From: CAYOYK01 sp964408185
Lineage (GTDB): Bacteria; Bacillota; Clostridia; Christensenellales; Aristaeellaceae
Length of the DNA stretch: 50,439 nt
Direction: 5' to 3'
Assembly: GCA_964408185.1 (NCBI GenBank)
Contig: CAYOYK010000017.1
Location: 1-50,439 of the forward strand
In this document: positions 43,101 to 50,399 of the stretch, one piece after another
How positions within the stretch are numbered: position 1 is the stretch's first letter
Layout: each line of letters begins with the position of its first letter
Position numbers and translations under genes: made by a program
The notes under the pieces: generated by a model
Database searches by the model: none
Told to the model about the DNA's origin: nothing
The model's input: the letters and a program-made list of their open reading frames with translations, nothing else

Positions 43101-43525
43101 CCGTTGTGGGCGAGCTTGCGTGGCTGGATGAGAACGGCAACGGCTTGATTGATATTGACGAACCCGGCATTCCGGGCATTGCGGTACGGCTGATGCAGGG
43201 CGATCAGACGGTCGCCTCCACCACGACGGACGCGTATGGCTACTACGTCTTTGCCGATGTGTATCCGGGGACCTACCACATCGAGGCCGTCGCGTACTCG
43301 GAGGTCACGGTGACCACGCCGAAGCCTAGCTTGCAGATCATATCCAGCTGCCTGACCAGCGGCGACGGCAGCTTGGCCAGCAGCGACGAGTTTACGGTGG
43401 CAAGCGGCGCGCGCTACTCGCTGTATCATCTGGGCTATATCCTGACGGGCAGCAAAAGGCCGGACGCGATGGTTGCGCCGCCCAGTCAGGATTGGACGCA
43501 CGGCTACGATAACATCATCAAATAA
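37130..43525 (+). CDS. Giant secreted protein with SdrD/Cna-B-like repeats
   Basis: A 2,131-residue protein with a signal peptide (MKQRTTLLVKRLMGLLLSA...AALA, cleavage near 31). The N-terminal 600 residues are beta-rich with one Cna-B-like segment (YFTLQTLSEDGQPIGPAEYSL). From about 600 carboxypeptidase-regulatory-like modules appear. From about 960 to 2,100 there are ten SdrD-B-type modules at intervals of about 110-120 residues, each beginning like WNDLNGDGLISDDEPGVAG with calcium-binding-type Asp/Asn positions and ending GxYxFxxLxxGxY. The C-terminus has no LPXTG, membrane helix or S-layer motif. GGAGG lies 10 nt before ATG 37130; TTG 37127 is possible. It is a single-gene transcript with its own promoter and terminator, probably an adhesin or matrix protein. 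Confidence 0.9.
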   Translation: MKQRTTLLVKRLMGLLLSAMLMIGAFPAALAQGETSLRIELKGVFSTQLGVWRSIPLSARFQVYVDDAAEPLATLTANPSVEQREIGQSDTLALPGQAKTVVLQPMTEDFDGDFICDGPIQIAVQQGIENIAPIFAYARQGYFTLQTLSEDGQPIGPAEYSLLNSDGESVFTFTTDESGAYAAQSPLPAGEYSLSQTRSPDGTIPLAEAQPLTIAAYLDRPADIAAVEVRNAAAPLGNANASSMSWQTPAQTGKLGEAPIRLTATLGGVCDGANTVALQDLTVTLRPIALLNASGQADSAVPAGRVVSVRADVAAQGATVLVRPLDASGAAVGADLAAFSGETVSLEDVQAVSVCLIYQLDGEAALPAGFEAGTITAEWELGGVADDSAADAVGLTASVAYTYEYPGTDSLTVVRAASDVPDCLASIPVSDGRVAVTAQAEATAAEDGDWITVSVRSDGDLPGETALLCELPSGVYVDTARLTQTVKLLCLADHDVFALDWNLASGKGVRVPTVGKGEGLTLYILDPQGNAASARNPQGASVLSQEYSLSPLFDARLGKDGGLYARLDCAVSGSFAAGAASQRQTILQGQAAWAADGVPCEGVAVTATVGGAVYGALTDANGRYTLLGPAEAEQGAVSVVPPDNAACDAADGQIALGAQARLDLRLSPLNKVTGRILLDGAQPIAGVAITLYQGDVIAATATTDGNGQVQLSRIADGTYRLEAVMPAGTSAGFISMDGVQAADAQHAAIADIALSGGTQAEYSLQAVSLCGVRIAAVQQDAALPGVELTLSNEAGASYQATTDGEGLAAFDGVWAGQYTLTVTPPSGTALVAVDQEDAQGQSLPFTVSAAHENQSRLVFERGATISGFSPIAEAGQTVTAASVDQQWTAVTQADGRFELDGLAAGEYTVYLPLPQDQAAAASSGWLPTQRGDEIWMTVQLASGEQAELPSVTLTARAGIAGVAFVDENSSGARDDGEATVGGVEVLLQAQSADGSWQTLSTQMTDAGGSYRFDGLGAGAYRVLGVSGTEEWSISSVGGSAEACADPAGIVSPVLQASDGQASVACDIAMAQPGQLRVHAFIDENANGALGQYEDALAGVRVELVPADQTDAAAIASGVTDAQGDATLSGLPVGAYALRVTLPDGNKFTVRSEKQSLDHSIVGDTEGLVAISEPIAFGAGTTVEAGIAALPVGSLSGRVWNDLNGDGLISDDEPGVAGLEIRLKGERSGDQYTLVSDENGQYRFSGLRNDSYLITVTLPDGMLFTRYTQTGGDLRSIYTGDESRTGQRTFSVSKSQNVTDKNIGLIYEGSISGHAFLDMNYNGLYDEGEPPYANVKVELIKASSNDLLARATTDGNGTFSFGELRGGTYRVRVVLPDDGSIFTLVPADTASERANLFVQREGRREYSLESYALNNGDNNSLVIGVAMPASVMGTVFVDSAYNGLLDDSDKKVSGMTVQLLDDQGNVAATTQTVPNGRYKLENVMPGVYTVAFQRLSADDAFTRLPDQPGERANAVARFQGEWGLTDELTVIMGQDVKNINAGVLPSATVSGTFFDDLNDDGLMSEGESGATGVRVELCSEAGAAVYACEVGEDGSYFFDGILPGRYLLRYHLPEHTELAKTASGGNTLSGDGLQIDSEAFDVAVGEAVQRPLVGSVTLGSFAGVAFHDANANGVRDEGEEALAGAAVSLSGGSGDPAEAQSDAEGAFAIDALRPDDYRLAVTLPEGYIVSSELQEAGIDLGAKNSAQTAIPWDALTNRAAYQLGGVRPASIDTFLWLDENMDGSHADGEAVMSGVSVELLSESTQRVVSTAQTDESGHAAFASVRPGTYALRFTLPQQAQPATSSNTYVQRGDVMTQNGISPTEEQRFTQSECGLISYTSIAGRVRLDDAGQLVAQSGLQVRLYQDGGSAPVQTKTTGEDGAYRFDGLWPASYVVEVEQPDGTLFVAQEDPNYASGASRVVESDGQFGRTDAVTLQMARHQLDIDVILVKPAVVGELAWLDENGNGLIDIDEPGIPGIAVRLMQGDQTVASTTTDAYGYYVFADVYPGTYHIEAVAYSEVTVTTPKPSLQIISSCLTSGDGSLASSDEFTVASGARYSLYHLGYILTGSKRPDAMVAPPSQDWTHGYDNIIK

Positions 43526-43530
43526 CAAGG

Positions 43531-43559
43531 GCGCGGGCGGGGATTATCCCCTCCCGCGC
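43531..43559. terminator. Bidirectional hairpin between the giant gene and spoIIE
   Basis: GCGCGGG/CCCGCGC (7 bp), one mismatch, then GGGGA/TCCCC with a TTA loop. TATTCCGTTT follows on the plus strand; CTTGTTATTTG follows on the minus strand. It abuts the spoIIE stop codon. Confidence 0.7.
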
Positions 43560-45895
43560 TATTCCGTTTGCAGGGAGCGCCGCTGGTCGTACAGCAGCAG
43601 CGCCGTCACGGTCATATCGTCCGCGGGCGAGCCGTTGCTGTGCAGGATGGCCTCGCGCAGGAGCGCATCCGCCATGCGCTGCGGCTCCACGCTGAGGCTG
43701 CGCAGGATGGCGGCCTCCAGCAGCTCCTCCTGCTCAAACGCGTCCGAGATTCCATCGGTGATCGCCACCAGAATATCCCCGCTGTGCATAAACACGCGCT
43801 GGCTGGTGGGCACGATCTCCTCCAGAATTCCAAGCGGCAGCGACGCGCCCTCGATGCGTTTGACGTGGTTTCCGCGCACCAGAAAGGACTCGCACGCGCC
43901 CAGCTTTTCGCTGCAAACCTCGCCGGACCAAAGGGACAGCTCAAACAAATCCACGGTGGAAAAACGATCCTCATCCGAGGCGAGCAGCATCATGCCGTTC
44001 ACGGCCGAGATCGCCTGACCGCGAGAATACCCCGCCTCCAAGCAGTCCAGCATCAGCGCGATGGTCTGCGCGCTCTGGCGGTGCGCGTCCGCGCCATGCC
44101 CCATGCCGTCGCTGAGCAGCAGCCGGTACAATCCGAGCCCGGCGGCCCTCGCGCAGACGGAATCGCCGCTGACGGCCTCCCCGCCCGCGCCCTGCAGCGC
44201 GTTCACCTGCGCCACGCCCAGCGAGACGGTATACAGCGGGATTTCCTCCAGCGTCAGGCTCGTTTTGTCATGCTTTCTGACATAAAGCGGAAGCTGCGCT
44301 TCGTCTGATAGAGAACTCAGCAGCTTTTGGAGCTGCTTGCCGGAATAGTATCCCTCGGTATCCAGCGCGGCGAGCAGATGCCCGTCGATACGCCTTGCGT
44401 AGCCAAGCTGCGCGGGAAAGCGCGCGTCCCGCAGCGCCTTGCTGATCTGGTATCCGGCTTGCAGGTCGGCCATCGTCTCGCCCCGCGTAAGGCGGCGGAT
44501 GCGCCGCAGCGTTTCCGCCATCGCGTCAAGGTGCGTGACGGTCATCTCGCGTTGATATCGCGCGCGGGAGAAGCGCTCGGCACGCTCCCGCGATTGCGCG
44601 CGGCAATGCGCGACGGCCTCCTTGACGCGGTGGACGCGCGTGCAGCCGCCCGCGCGCAGGGCTTGCAGATAGGGTGAGAGCGCATCGTCATCCGGGCTGG
44701 CAAGCTGCAAGCACTCGGCGAGGATGGACTGCGTTTTGGCGGCGTCGCAGGCGCGGCCGTCCGCGCATCCGGCGCACAGCGCCGCGCGCAGCGCTTGATC
44801 GGGCGCGTTTGCGTCGGTCAGCGCGCCGGGCGAGGGGAACGCCTTGGTGAGCCGCGCCATCGCGCCTTCCCATTGCGTGAGCTGCGCCTGTACAAAGGAG
44901 TCCTCGGTGCCGCCTTGGGCGGGAAAGCTGGCCAGACAAAGCGCGCGCGTCCGCTCCAGCAGCGCCGGACGCAGCAGCAGGGATAGGGCAAGCCCGACCA
45001 GCAGCGAGGCAATTGGCAGGGGAGGCGTGCCTGCGGATGTAAGATAGTAGCCAAACCACTGTCCGGCCGCAAACAGCAGACAGCTAAGGGGCGCGTTGCC
45101 CTTGCCCCGGCCAAGGGCGCAGGCAAGCCCGCCCAGCGCGTAGCAGGGGAGGAGCAGGCTGCTGTGCCCGCTCAGCACCAGCCCGGTTGCCGCCAACGTG
45201 CCGCAAAGCGTTCCCCCAAGCGGCCCTGAGGCGACGGCGAGCAAAACGGTGCACGCAACGCCGACGGACATGCCCAAGTTTACGCTGCCAAAGCGCACAT
45301 ACCCGCACGCGGCCACGCTGACGGCAAGAAGATAAATGGCGCAGGCGTTATCCTGCGTGGATTGCACATGCCGCGCCTGCAGCAGCGCATCCAGACCGCG
45401 CCGGAACCAAAGCGTGGAGCCGACGGCCAGCAGCATGGACGCGCACGCGAGCAGCCCCGCGCCCCAGTCCGCGGCCGCCAGCAGCGCGACCGCCCGCGGG
45501 AGCAGACACACCCCGGCCAGCAGCGCCGCGGTTCGGTCCCTTTTCGGGCGCACGACTGCCTGAAGCAGCAGCAGAAGCGCCAGCCCGGCGTACTGCCACG
45601 CGTCCGTTGGCACGCCCCATAGCATACGCAGCAGCAGCGAGCATACCATTCCCATGGCGGGGTATATCCGCGCAAAGCCCTTCGGCTGCAACGCGGCCAG
45701 CCACGCCGCGCCAAACGGCGACGGAATGGAAAACCACTCGACAAAGGGCAAAAACAGCGCGAGCAATGTACAAAGCAACTGCCGGACGATCTCGCCCTGA
45801 ACCATCCGGACTCGGATCATCAGCTCTGCAAGGCGCTTGCGCAGGCTCTTGCGGCTCCTTCGTTTGACCGGCGATGGCTGTGTATCGGGCTGCAT
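43559..45895 (-). CDS. spoIIE: Stage II sporulation protein E, membrane PP2C phosphatase
   Basis: A 778-residue protein (B. subtilis 827). About residues 35-330 contain roughly ten hydrophobic helices, followed by a regulatory/FtsZ-interacting region with helices and then the C-terminal PP2C domain (GGEAVSGDSVC; LLSDGMGHGADAH; ITDGISDAF; ADDMTVTALLL). It dephosphorylates SpoIIAA-P to switch on sigma-F in the forespore and also acts in polar division. A Cys-rich stretch (LCAGCADGRACD) lies between the two parts. GAAGGAGG lies 7 nt before ATG 45895. The promoter shows Spo0A-type control. Confidence 0.96.
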   Translation of the reverse strand: MQPDTQPSPVKRRSRKSLRKRLAELMIRVRMVQGEIVRQLLCTLLALFLPFVEWFSIPSPFGAAWLAALQPKGFARIYPAMGMVCSLLLRMLWGVPTDAWQYAGLALLLLLQAVVRPKRDRTAALLAGVCLLPRAVALLAAADWGAGLLACASMLLAVGSTLWFRRGLDALLQARHVQSTQDNACAIYLLAVSVAACGYVRFGSVNLGMSVGVACTVLLAVASGPLGGTLCGTLAATGLVLSGHSSLLLPCYALGGLACALGRGKGNAPLSCLLFAAGQWFGYYLTSAGTPPLPIASLLVGLALSLLLRPALLERTRALCLASFPAQGGTEDSFVQAQLTQWEGAMARLTKAFPSPGALTDANAPDQALRAALCAGCADGRACDAAKTQSILAECLQLASPDDDALSPYLQALRAGGCTRVHRVKEAVAHCRAQSRERAERFSRARYQREMTVTHLDAMAETLRRIRRLTRGETMADLQAGYQISKALRDARFPAQLGYARRIDGHLLAALDTEGYYSGKQLQKLLSSLSDEAQLPLYVRKHDKTSLTLEEIPLYTVSLGVAQVNALQGAGGEAVSGDSVCARAAGLGLYRLLLSDGMGHGADAHRQSAQTIALMLDCLEAGYSRGQAISAVNGMMLLASDEDRFSTVDLFELSLWSGEVCSEKLGACESFLVRGNHVKRIEGASLPLGILEEIVPTSQRVFMHSGDILVAITDGISDAFEQEELLEAAILRSLSVEPQRMADALLREAILHSNGSPADDMTVTALLLYDQRRSLQTE

Positions 45896-45925
45896 ACGTT
45901 GCCTCCTTCACCCGTTATCCGTCCC

Positions 45926-46001
45926 AGTATAGGCGCGCGGGCGCATAGACGGTGTCGCATGCGGGCGCAAAGGCTGTCAGCTTTGCCGCGCCGTTTCGAC
46001 A
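45926..46001 (-). promoter_or_regulatory. spoIIE promoter with two candidate Spo0A boxes
   Basis: On the minus strand the -10 is TATACT (45931-45926) and the -35 GCGACA (45958-45953), with a 21-bp spacer, the unusual spacing known for the B. subtilis spoIIE promoter. A one-mismatch 0A box (TGTCGCA, plus 45953-45959) overlaps the -35. A perfect TGTCGAA box reads on the minus strand at 46001-45995, about 75-80 bp before the start of transcription. Confidence 0.75.
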
Positions 46002-46011
46002 GGAGCAGCCG

Positions 46012-46040
46012 TTGCGCGTTTGCCGGGAAGCCTGTATAAT
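46012..46040 (+). promoter_or_regulatory. Sigma-A promoter of apbE
   Basis: TTGCGC (46012-46017), 17-bp spacer and TATAAT (46035-46040). The leader would be only about 13 nt, just covering GGAGG. It lies next to the perfect Spo0A box shared with the divergent spoIIE region. Confidence 0.75.
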
Positions 46041-46059
46041 GCTTGCGGGAGGCGAGCTG

Positions 46060-47106
46060 ATGAAGCGCTTGATCTGTTGGCTGCTGGCCGCGTTGCTCTG
46101 GGCGGCGGCGCCCTCTGCGCGCGCGGAGCAGAAATACTCCGCCGTGTTTTTTGATTTGTTCGATACCGTTACGACGCTCACGGGCTATGCCGAAAGTCAG
46201 CAGGCGTTCGATCAAATCGCGTCCGAGGCCGAGGCCGAGCTGACGCGCCTGCACCGGATATTCGATCCGTATCACCGCTACGAGGGCGTGCCGAATGTTT
46301 GCCTGCTCAATCAAACGGCGGCGCAGGCTCCCGTGCAGGTGGGGGAAGAGCTGTTCTCCGTGCTGCTGCTGATGCGGGAATGGCAGCCGAGGCTTGGCAG
46401 CAGCGTGAACATCGCCATGGGCAGCGTGCTCAGCCTCTGGCATGACGCGCGCACGCAGGCGGATGCGGACGCGGGGAGCGCCGCGATCCCGGATGAAAAC
46501 GCGCTGCGGGAGGCCGCCCTGCACACCGAGCTGGCGGACGTCACGCTGGACGCCGACGCGCGCACGGTCTATTACAAGGACTCGCTGCTCAAGCTGGATT
46601 TGGGCGCTGTCGCCAAGGGCTACGCCGCCCAGCGGATGGCGGATTGGCTCGCGGCGCGCATGCCCTCGTACCTGCTTTCCATCGGAGGCAACGTTTGCGC
46701 GGGGGATCCGCCCATGGACGGCCGTGCGGGCTGGACAGTCAGCATTCAGGACCCCGCGCACGCCGAGGACGCCGACGCGTGGCAATACTCGCTGGCGCTG
46801 CTGTGCGTGCATAACGTCAGCGTGGTCACCAGCGGGGATTATCAGCGGTATTACTGGGTGGACGGCGTGCGTATGCACCACATCATCTCCCCGCAAACGC
46901 TGATGCCCGCCGCCGAGAACCGCTCGGTCACCATCATCTGCGGGGACTCTGCCGTGGCGGACATCCTGTCCACGGCGCTGTTCATTCTGCCGTATGAGCA
47001 AGGGCGCGCGCTGGCCGACGGGCTGGACGGCGTGGAGGCCGTGTGGCAGACGGCGAGCGGCGACGTGCTGACAACGGACGGCGTGGACGCGCTCAAGCTT
47101 CCCTGA
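46060..47106 (+). CDS. apbE: ApbE-family FAD:protein FMN transferase
   Basis: A 348-residue exported enzyme that transfers FMN from FAD to Thr/Ser of flavoproteins such as RnfG/NqrC. The signal peptide is MKRLICWLLAALLWAAAPSARA|E with no lipobox Cys at the cleavage point. Family motifs are FDLFDTVTTLTGY, NIAMGSVLSLWH, LDLGAVAKGYAAQRMADWL, LLSIGGNVCA, and Asp/Thr residues of the Mg site near SAVADILSTALF. ATG 46060 follows GGAGG by 7 nt. Its probable substrate is the next gene, 62 bp away. Confidence 0.94.
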   Translation: MKRLICWLLAALLWAAAPSARAEQKYSAVFFDLFDTVTTLTGYAESQQAFDQIASEAEAELTRLHRIFDPYHRYEGVPNVCLLNQTAAQAPVQVGEELFSVLLLMREWQPRLGSSVNIAMGSVLSLWHDARTQADADAGSAAIPDENALREAALHTELADVTLDADARTVYYKDSLLKLDLGAVAKGYAAQRMADWLAARMPSYLLSIGGNVCAGDPPMDGRAGWTVSIQDPAHAEDADAWQYSLALLCVHNVSVVTSGDYQRYYWVDGVRMHHIISPQTLMPAAENRSVTIICGDSAVADILSTALFILPYEQGRALADGLDGVEAVWQTASGDVLTTDGVDALKLP

Positions 47107-47168
47107 AAGGCATAAAAGCGGCGCAGGCCTCCATACTAGCAAAGGACGACAGGATGGAGGAATGAGCC

Positions 47169-48032
47169 GTGAAGAATAAAAACATTGGCTGGCTTGTGCT
47201 TGGAATCATCGCCGTGCTGGCCGGAATCGCGCTGGCGGTAACAAACGCCCTCACGGAGGGGCCGATCGCGCAGCAAAATCAGGCGCAGGCCAACGAGAGC
47301 ATCCGCGCGCTCCTGCCGGAGGCTGATACGTTCGCCGATCTGGACGCGAGCCAAGCGGCCGCGCTGGACAAGGCCTTCACCGCCCTCAAGGGGGAAGAAA
47401 TCGTGGGCTATGCCGCGCAAACGACGGTGCAGGGCTATGCCGGGCCGATCGAAGTGATTATCGGCATGAACCCTCAGGGCGAGCTGACCTGCATTTCGGT
47501 CGGCGGCAGCGCCTTTGCGGAGACAGAGGGCGTCGGCTCCAAAACGCGCGACGAGGCGTTCACCTCGCAATTTGTCGGCAAGACCCCGCCGCTGACGCTG
47601 GGCGAGGAGATCGACGGCGTGAGCGGGGCGACCATCAGCAGCCGCGCGGTCACGCAGGGGGTCAATACCGCGAGCGAGGCGCTGACGCAGCTCGCGGGCA
47701 TGCAGAGCGCGGCGAACACGCCGCAGGCCGCAAAGGGCGACACGACGCATGTAAACGCCTCCAAGTGGGGCTATGCCGGGCCTGTGCTCGCGTCCGTATC
47801 CTTCGCGCCGGACGGCAGCATCGCGGCGCTTTCCATCGGCGACGCACGTTTTGCGGAGACGGACGGCGTGGGCGCTCGCGTGCGCGAGGAGGGATTCGTG
47901 CGGCAGTTTGTCGGCAAAACGCCGCCGCTCCAAGCGAGCGATATCGATATTGTTTCCGGCGCGACCGTCAGCAGCACCGCCGCGCTGGAGGCCGTCAATG
48001 CCGCCTATGAATACTGGCGGGAGAATAAATAG
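47169..48032 (+). CDS. Membrane-anchored protein with two FMN-binding (flavinylated) domains
   Basis: A 287-residue protein with one N-terminal membrane helix (about 7-25) followed by two exterior FMN_bind/RnfG-like domains (about 75-175 and 195-285). Each contains an ApbE target motif: DGVSGATISS with Thr155 and DIVSGATVSS with Thr266 as the expected FMN attachment sites. Both repeats also carry a matching AETEGVGSKTRDEAF / AETDGVGARVREEGF segment, evidence of internal duplication. It probably relays electrons outside the membrane. No Rnf/Nqr complex or NADH dehydrogenase is adjacent. GTG 47169 follows GGAGG by 8 nt. Confidence 0.92.
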   Translation: MKNKNIGWLVLGIIAVLAGIALAVTNALTEGPIAQQNQAQANESIRALLPEADTFADLDASQAAALDKAFTALKGEEIVGYAAQTTVQGYAGPIEVIIGMNPQGELTCISVGGSAFAETEGVGSKTRDEAFTSQFVGKTPPLTLGEEIDGVSGATISSRAVTQGVNTASEALTQLAGMQSAANTPQAAKGDTTHVNASKWGYAGPVLASVSFAPDGSIAALSIGDARFAETDGVGARVREEGFVRQFVGKTPPLQASDIDIVSGATVSSTAALEAVNAAYEYWRENK

Positions 48033-48047
48033 CTTGGCCCAAACGCA

Positions 48048-48081
48048 AATCGCCCCTTCCGGCAGACCGGAGGAGGCGATT
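48048..48081. terminator. Hairpin between convergent FMN-binding and GH3 genes
   Basis: Fifteen-base arms (48048-48062 and 48067-48081) pair except for one C-A mismatch, with loop CAGA. T-tracts are poor on both strands, so it is a likely but not certain bidirectional terminator. Confidence 0.6.
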
Positions 48082-48102
48082 GTTGGATAGCGGCTTGCCG
48101 CT

Positions 48103-50181
48103 TTACAGCTCTACGCTGACCGCCAGCGGGGACGCGCCCGCAAGCTCCACGCTGCGGGGATCCGGCTGGCTGCCGCCGACATAGAGCGTGTAGCGCTTGC
48201 CGCCGCTGACGCGGCGACCGTCCGCATCGACCACGGTAAAGGCGTCCTTGCCAAGCGGCAGGCAGACGCTCCGGCTCTGGCCGGGGGCCAGCATTACGCG
48301 CGCAAAGGCGCACAGGCTTGGGTTGGGAGGCGCAAAGGGGGAACTTTCCGGCTGCGCGTAGACCTCCACGATCTCCGCCGCGTCCCGGTCGCCCTTGTTG
48401 CAAACCGTAACGGTAAGCAAACCGTCTGCGTACCGCGCGTCGGAGTAAGCATAGCGCGCATAGCTGAGGCCGTAGCCAAAGGGGTAGAGCGGCTCGCCAG
48501 TAAAGTAGCGGTAGGTGCGGCCGGTCATGGCGTATTCCTCAAACGGCGGAAGCTGATCGATGGAGCGGTAGAGCGTCAGCGGCAGCTTGCCGGACGGACT
48601 CACCCTGCCAAAGAGCAGATCGGCCAGCGCGTCGCCGCCCGCCTGCCCCGGATACCACGCGTACAGAACGGCGTTGCCGTCCTCCACACGCAGGGCGCTG
48701 CCCGCGGATACCACCGTCACCACGGGCGTGCCGGTGGCGATCACGGCGGCCAGCAGCCTGCGCTGCACCTCAGGCAGCTCCAAGTCGAGCTTATCGCCGG
48801 AGGCAAAGGCGTTGCCCGCGTCGCCCTCCTCACCCTCCATGGTCGCATCCAAGCCGAGGCAGAGTATGACCGCATCGGCGTCCTGCGCGGCCTGTATGGC
48901 CTCCGCCATGCGCCGATCCTCGGCGGCCAGACTGTCCGGCTTGGCGCTGTACAGGTGGCAGCCCTGCGCGTACAGCACGCGCGCCTTGCCGGAGCAGGCG
49001 TTTTGCACGCCCTGCAGGTAAGTGACATAGCGGCCGGAGGTTCCGTTGTAGTTGCCCTCCAAGCAGGCGATGCTGGTCGCGTTGGGGCCGATGACGGCTA
49101 CGGTGGACAGCTTGTCCGCGTCCAGCGGCAGCGTACCGTCGTTTTTGAGCAACACCATGGCCTGCCGGGCGGCCTCGCGGGCCAAGGCATTGTGCGCGTC
49201 GGTATCGTTATCCAGCGGGCGGATGCCGTCGTACTCGCTGCCCTCCAGCAGGATGCCGAGCTTGACGCGGGTTGCCAGCACGCGCTCGGCGGACTGACGG
49301 ATCTCGGCCTCGCTGACCAGCCCGTCCCGATAGGCAAGCAGCAGATGCAGATAGGTGATGCCGCAGTTGAGGTCGCATCCGTTATGGATGGCCAGCGCGG
49401 CGCTCTCCACGGCGGAATCCGTTACGTGGTGGTGCTCGTGGATATCCGCCAGCGCCCAGCAATCGCTTACGTAGTGGCCGTCAAAGCCCCATTGCCCGCG
49501 CAGAATATCCGCCATCAGCGTCTTGCTGGCGCAGCAGGGCTCGCCGTTTGTGCAGTTGTACGCGCCCATTACGGCCTCCACATGCGCTTCGATCACGGCG
49601 GCCTCAAAGGCGGGCAGGTAGGTCTCCCACAGGTCCTTGGGCGATACCTGTGCGTCAAACTCATGCCGGACGGCCTCCGGGCCAGAGTGCGCTGCAAAAT
49701 GCTTAGCGCAGGCCGCAGCCTTCAGGTGCTCGCCGTCGCCCTGCAAGCCTTGAATAAAGGCAACGCCCATCCGGGACGTGAGATAGGGATCCTCGCCGTA
49801 GGTCTCTTGACCGCGGCCCCAGCGCGGATCACGGAAAATGTTGATGTTCGGGCTCCAGAAGGTGAGGCCCTTGTAGATATCCCGGTCGCCGTGGGCTGTG
49901 CTGGCGGCGTATTTGGCGCGACCCTCGTCGGCGATGGCGTCGGCCTCGCGGCGCAGGAAAGGCGCGTCAAATGTGGCGGCCATGGCGATGGCCTGCGGGA
50001 ACACCGTGGCGGTGCCCGCGCGGGCAACGCCGTGCAGCGCCTCGTTCCACCAGTTGTAGGCGGGGATGCCCAGCCGGGGGATGGCGGGCGCGTCGTAACG
50101 GAGCTGGGATGCGGCTTCCTCAACGGTCATTTGGTCAACCAGCGTTTTCGCCTTTTGGCGGGCGGTCGAAGCATCCATCAT
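48103..50181 (-). CDS. GH3-family beta-glycosidase, beta-xylosidase-like
   Basis: A 692-residue enzyme without a signal peptide, so cytoplasmic. The N-terminal TIM barrel has YNWWNEALHGVAR, FWSPNINIFRDPRWGRGQE, CAKHFAAHSGPE and the nucleophile Asp240 in HYVSDCWAL. The alpha/beta sandwich (about 345-560) includes VAVIGPNA and LGLDATMEGEEGD, the likely acid/base region. A fibronectin-III-like C-terminal domain ends the protein. YNWWNEALHG and DPRWGRGQETYGEDP are typical of the xylan 1,4-beta-xylosidase group. Exact sugar specificity is uncertain. ATG 50181 lies 6 nt after GGAGG. No sugar transporter is next to it. Confidence 0.94.
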   Translation of the reverse strand: MMDASTARQKAKTLVDQMTVEEAASQLRYDAPAIPRLGIPAYNWWNEALHGVARAGTATVFPQAIAMAATFDAPFLRREADAIADEGRAKYAASTAHGDRDIYKGLTFWSPNINIFRDPRWGRGQETYGEDPYLTSRMGVAFIQGLQGDGEHLKAAACAKHFAAHSGPEAVRHEFDAQVSPKDLWETYLPAFEAAVIEAHVEAVMGAYNCTNGEPCCASKTLMADILRGQWGFDGHYVSDCWALADIHEHHHVTDSAVESAALAIHNGCDLNCGITYLHLLLAYRDGLVSEAEIRQSAERVLATRVKLGILLEGSEYDGIRPLDNDTDAHNALAREAARQAMVLLKNDGTLPLDADKLSTVAVIGPNATSIACLEGNYNGTSGRYVTYLQGVQNACSGKARVLYAQGCHLYSAKPDSLAAEDRRMAEAIQAAQDADAVILCLGLDATMEGEEGDAGNAFASGDKLDLELPEVQRRLLAAVIATGTPVVTVVSAGSALRVEDGNAVLYAWYPGQAGGDALADLLFGRVSPSGKLPLTLYRSIDQLPPFEEYAMTGRTYRYFTGEPLYPFGYGLSYARYAYSDARYADGLLTVTVCNKGDRDAAEIVEVYAQPESSPFAPPNPSLCAFARVMLAPGQSRSVCLPLGKDAFTVVDADGRRVSGGKRYTLYVGGSQPDPRSVELAGASPLAVSVEL

Positions 50182-50219
50182 AGGCGGCCTCCTTGGCTTT
50201 TGTTGCACTTGACAGTGTG

Positions 50220-50248
50220 ATTATATACAACGCGGCGGCAACATGCAA
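50220..50248 (-). promoter_or_regulatory. Sigma-A promoter of the GH3 gene
   Basis: On the minus strand TTGCAT (50248-50243), 17-bp spacer and TATAAT (50225-50220). A short imperfect palindrome, CACTGTCAAGTG, lies at the expected start of transcription and could be an operator. Confidence 0.75.
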
Positions 50249-50295
50249 TGCCAAATCTCGCCGAACACAAGTGCCGAGGAATAGGTAAGTAAGAA

Positions 50296-50324
50296 AAGAC
50301 AGGCGGCTCCGAATTTGGTAGAAT
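50296..50324 (+). promoter_or_regulatory. Possible promoter at the right edge
   Basis: AAGACA (50296-50301), 17-bp spacer and TAGAAT (50319-50324), reading towards the right end of the window. Confidence 0.45.
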
Positions 50325-50369
50325 GGAGAGTGAGAACCAACCATCACCAAAGACAAGGAGCGACCTGTC

Positions 50370-50399
50370 ATGGATAGGATAACACAGGTTCTATACTAA
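50370..50399 (+). other. Nine-codon open frame before a gene outside the window
   Basis: ATG 50370 is preceded by AAGGAG (9-nt spacing) and encodes MDRITQVLY before TAA at 50397. The same frame stays open afterwards (KLGYSHKKGVTRG) to the edge, and a second AAAGGAG at 50421-50427 suggests a start just beyond 50439. It could be a leader peptide, a gene interrupted by a nonsense codon such as a decayed transposase, or chance. Confidence 0.35.

Noticed and set aside
42098..43528. Minus-strand frame of 476 codons opposite the giant gene
   Set aside because: Antisense shadow of the repeats, rich in Arg/His/Ala, without start signals.
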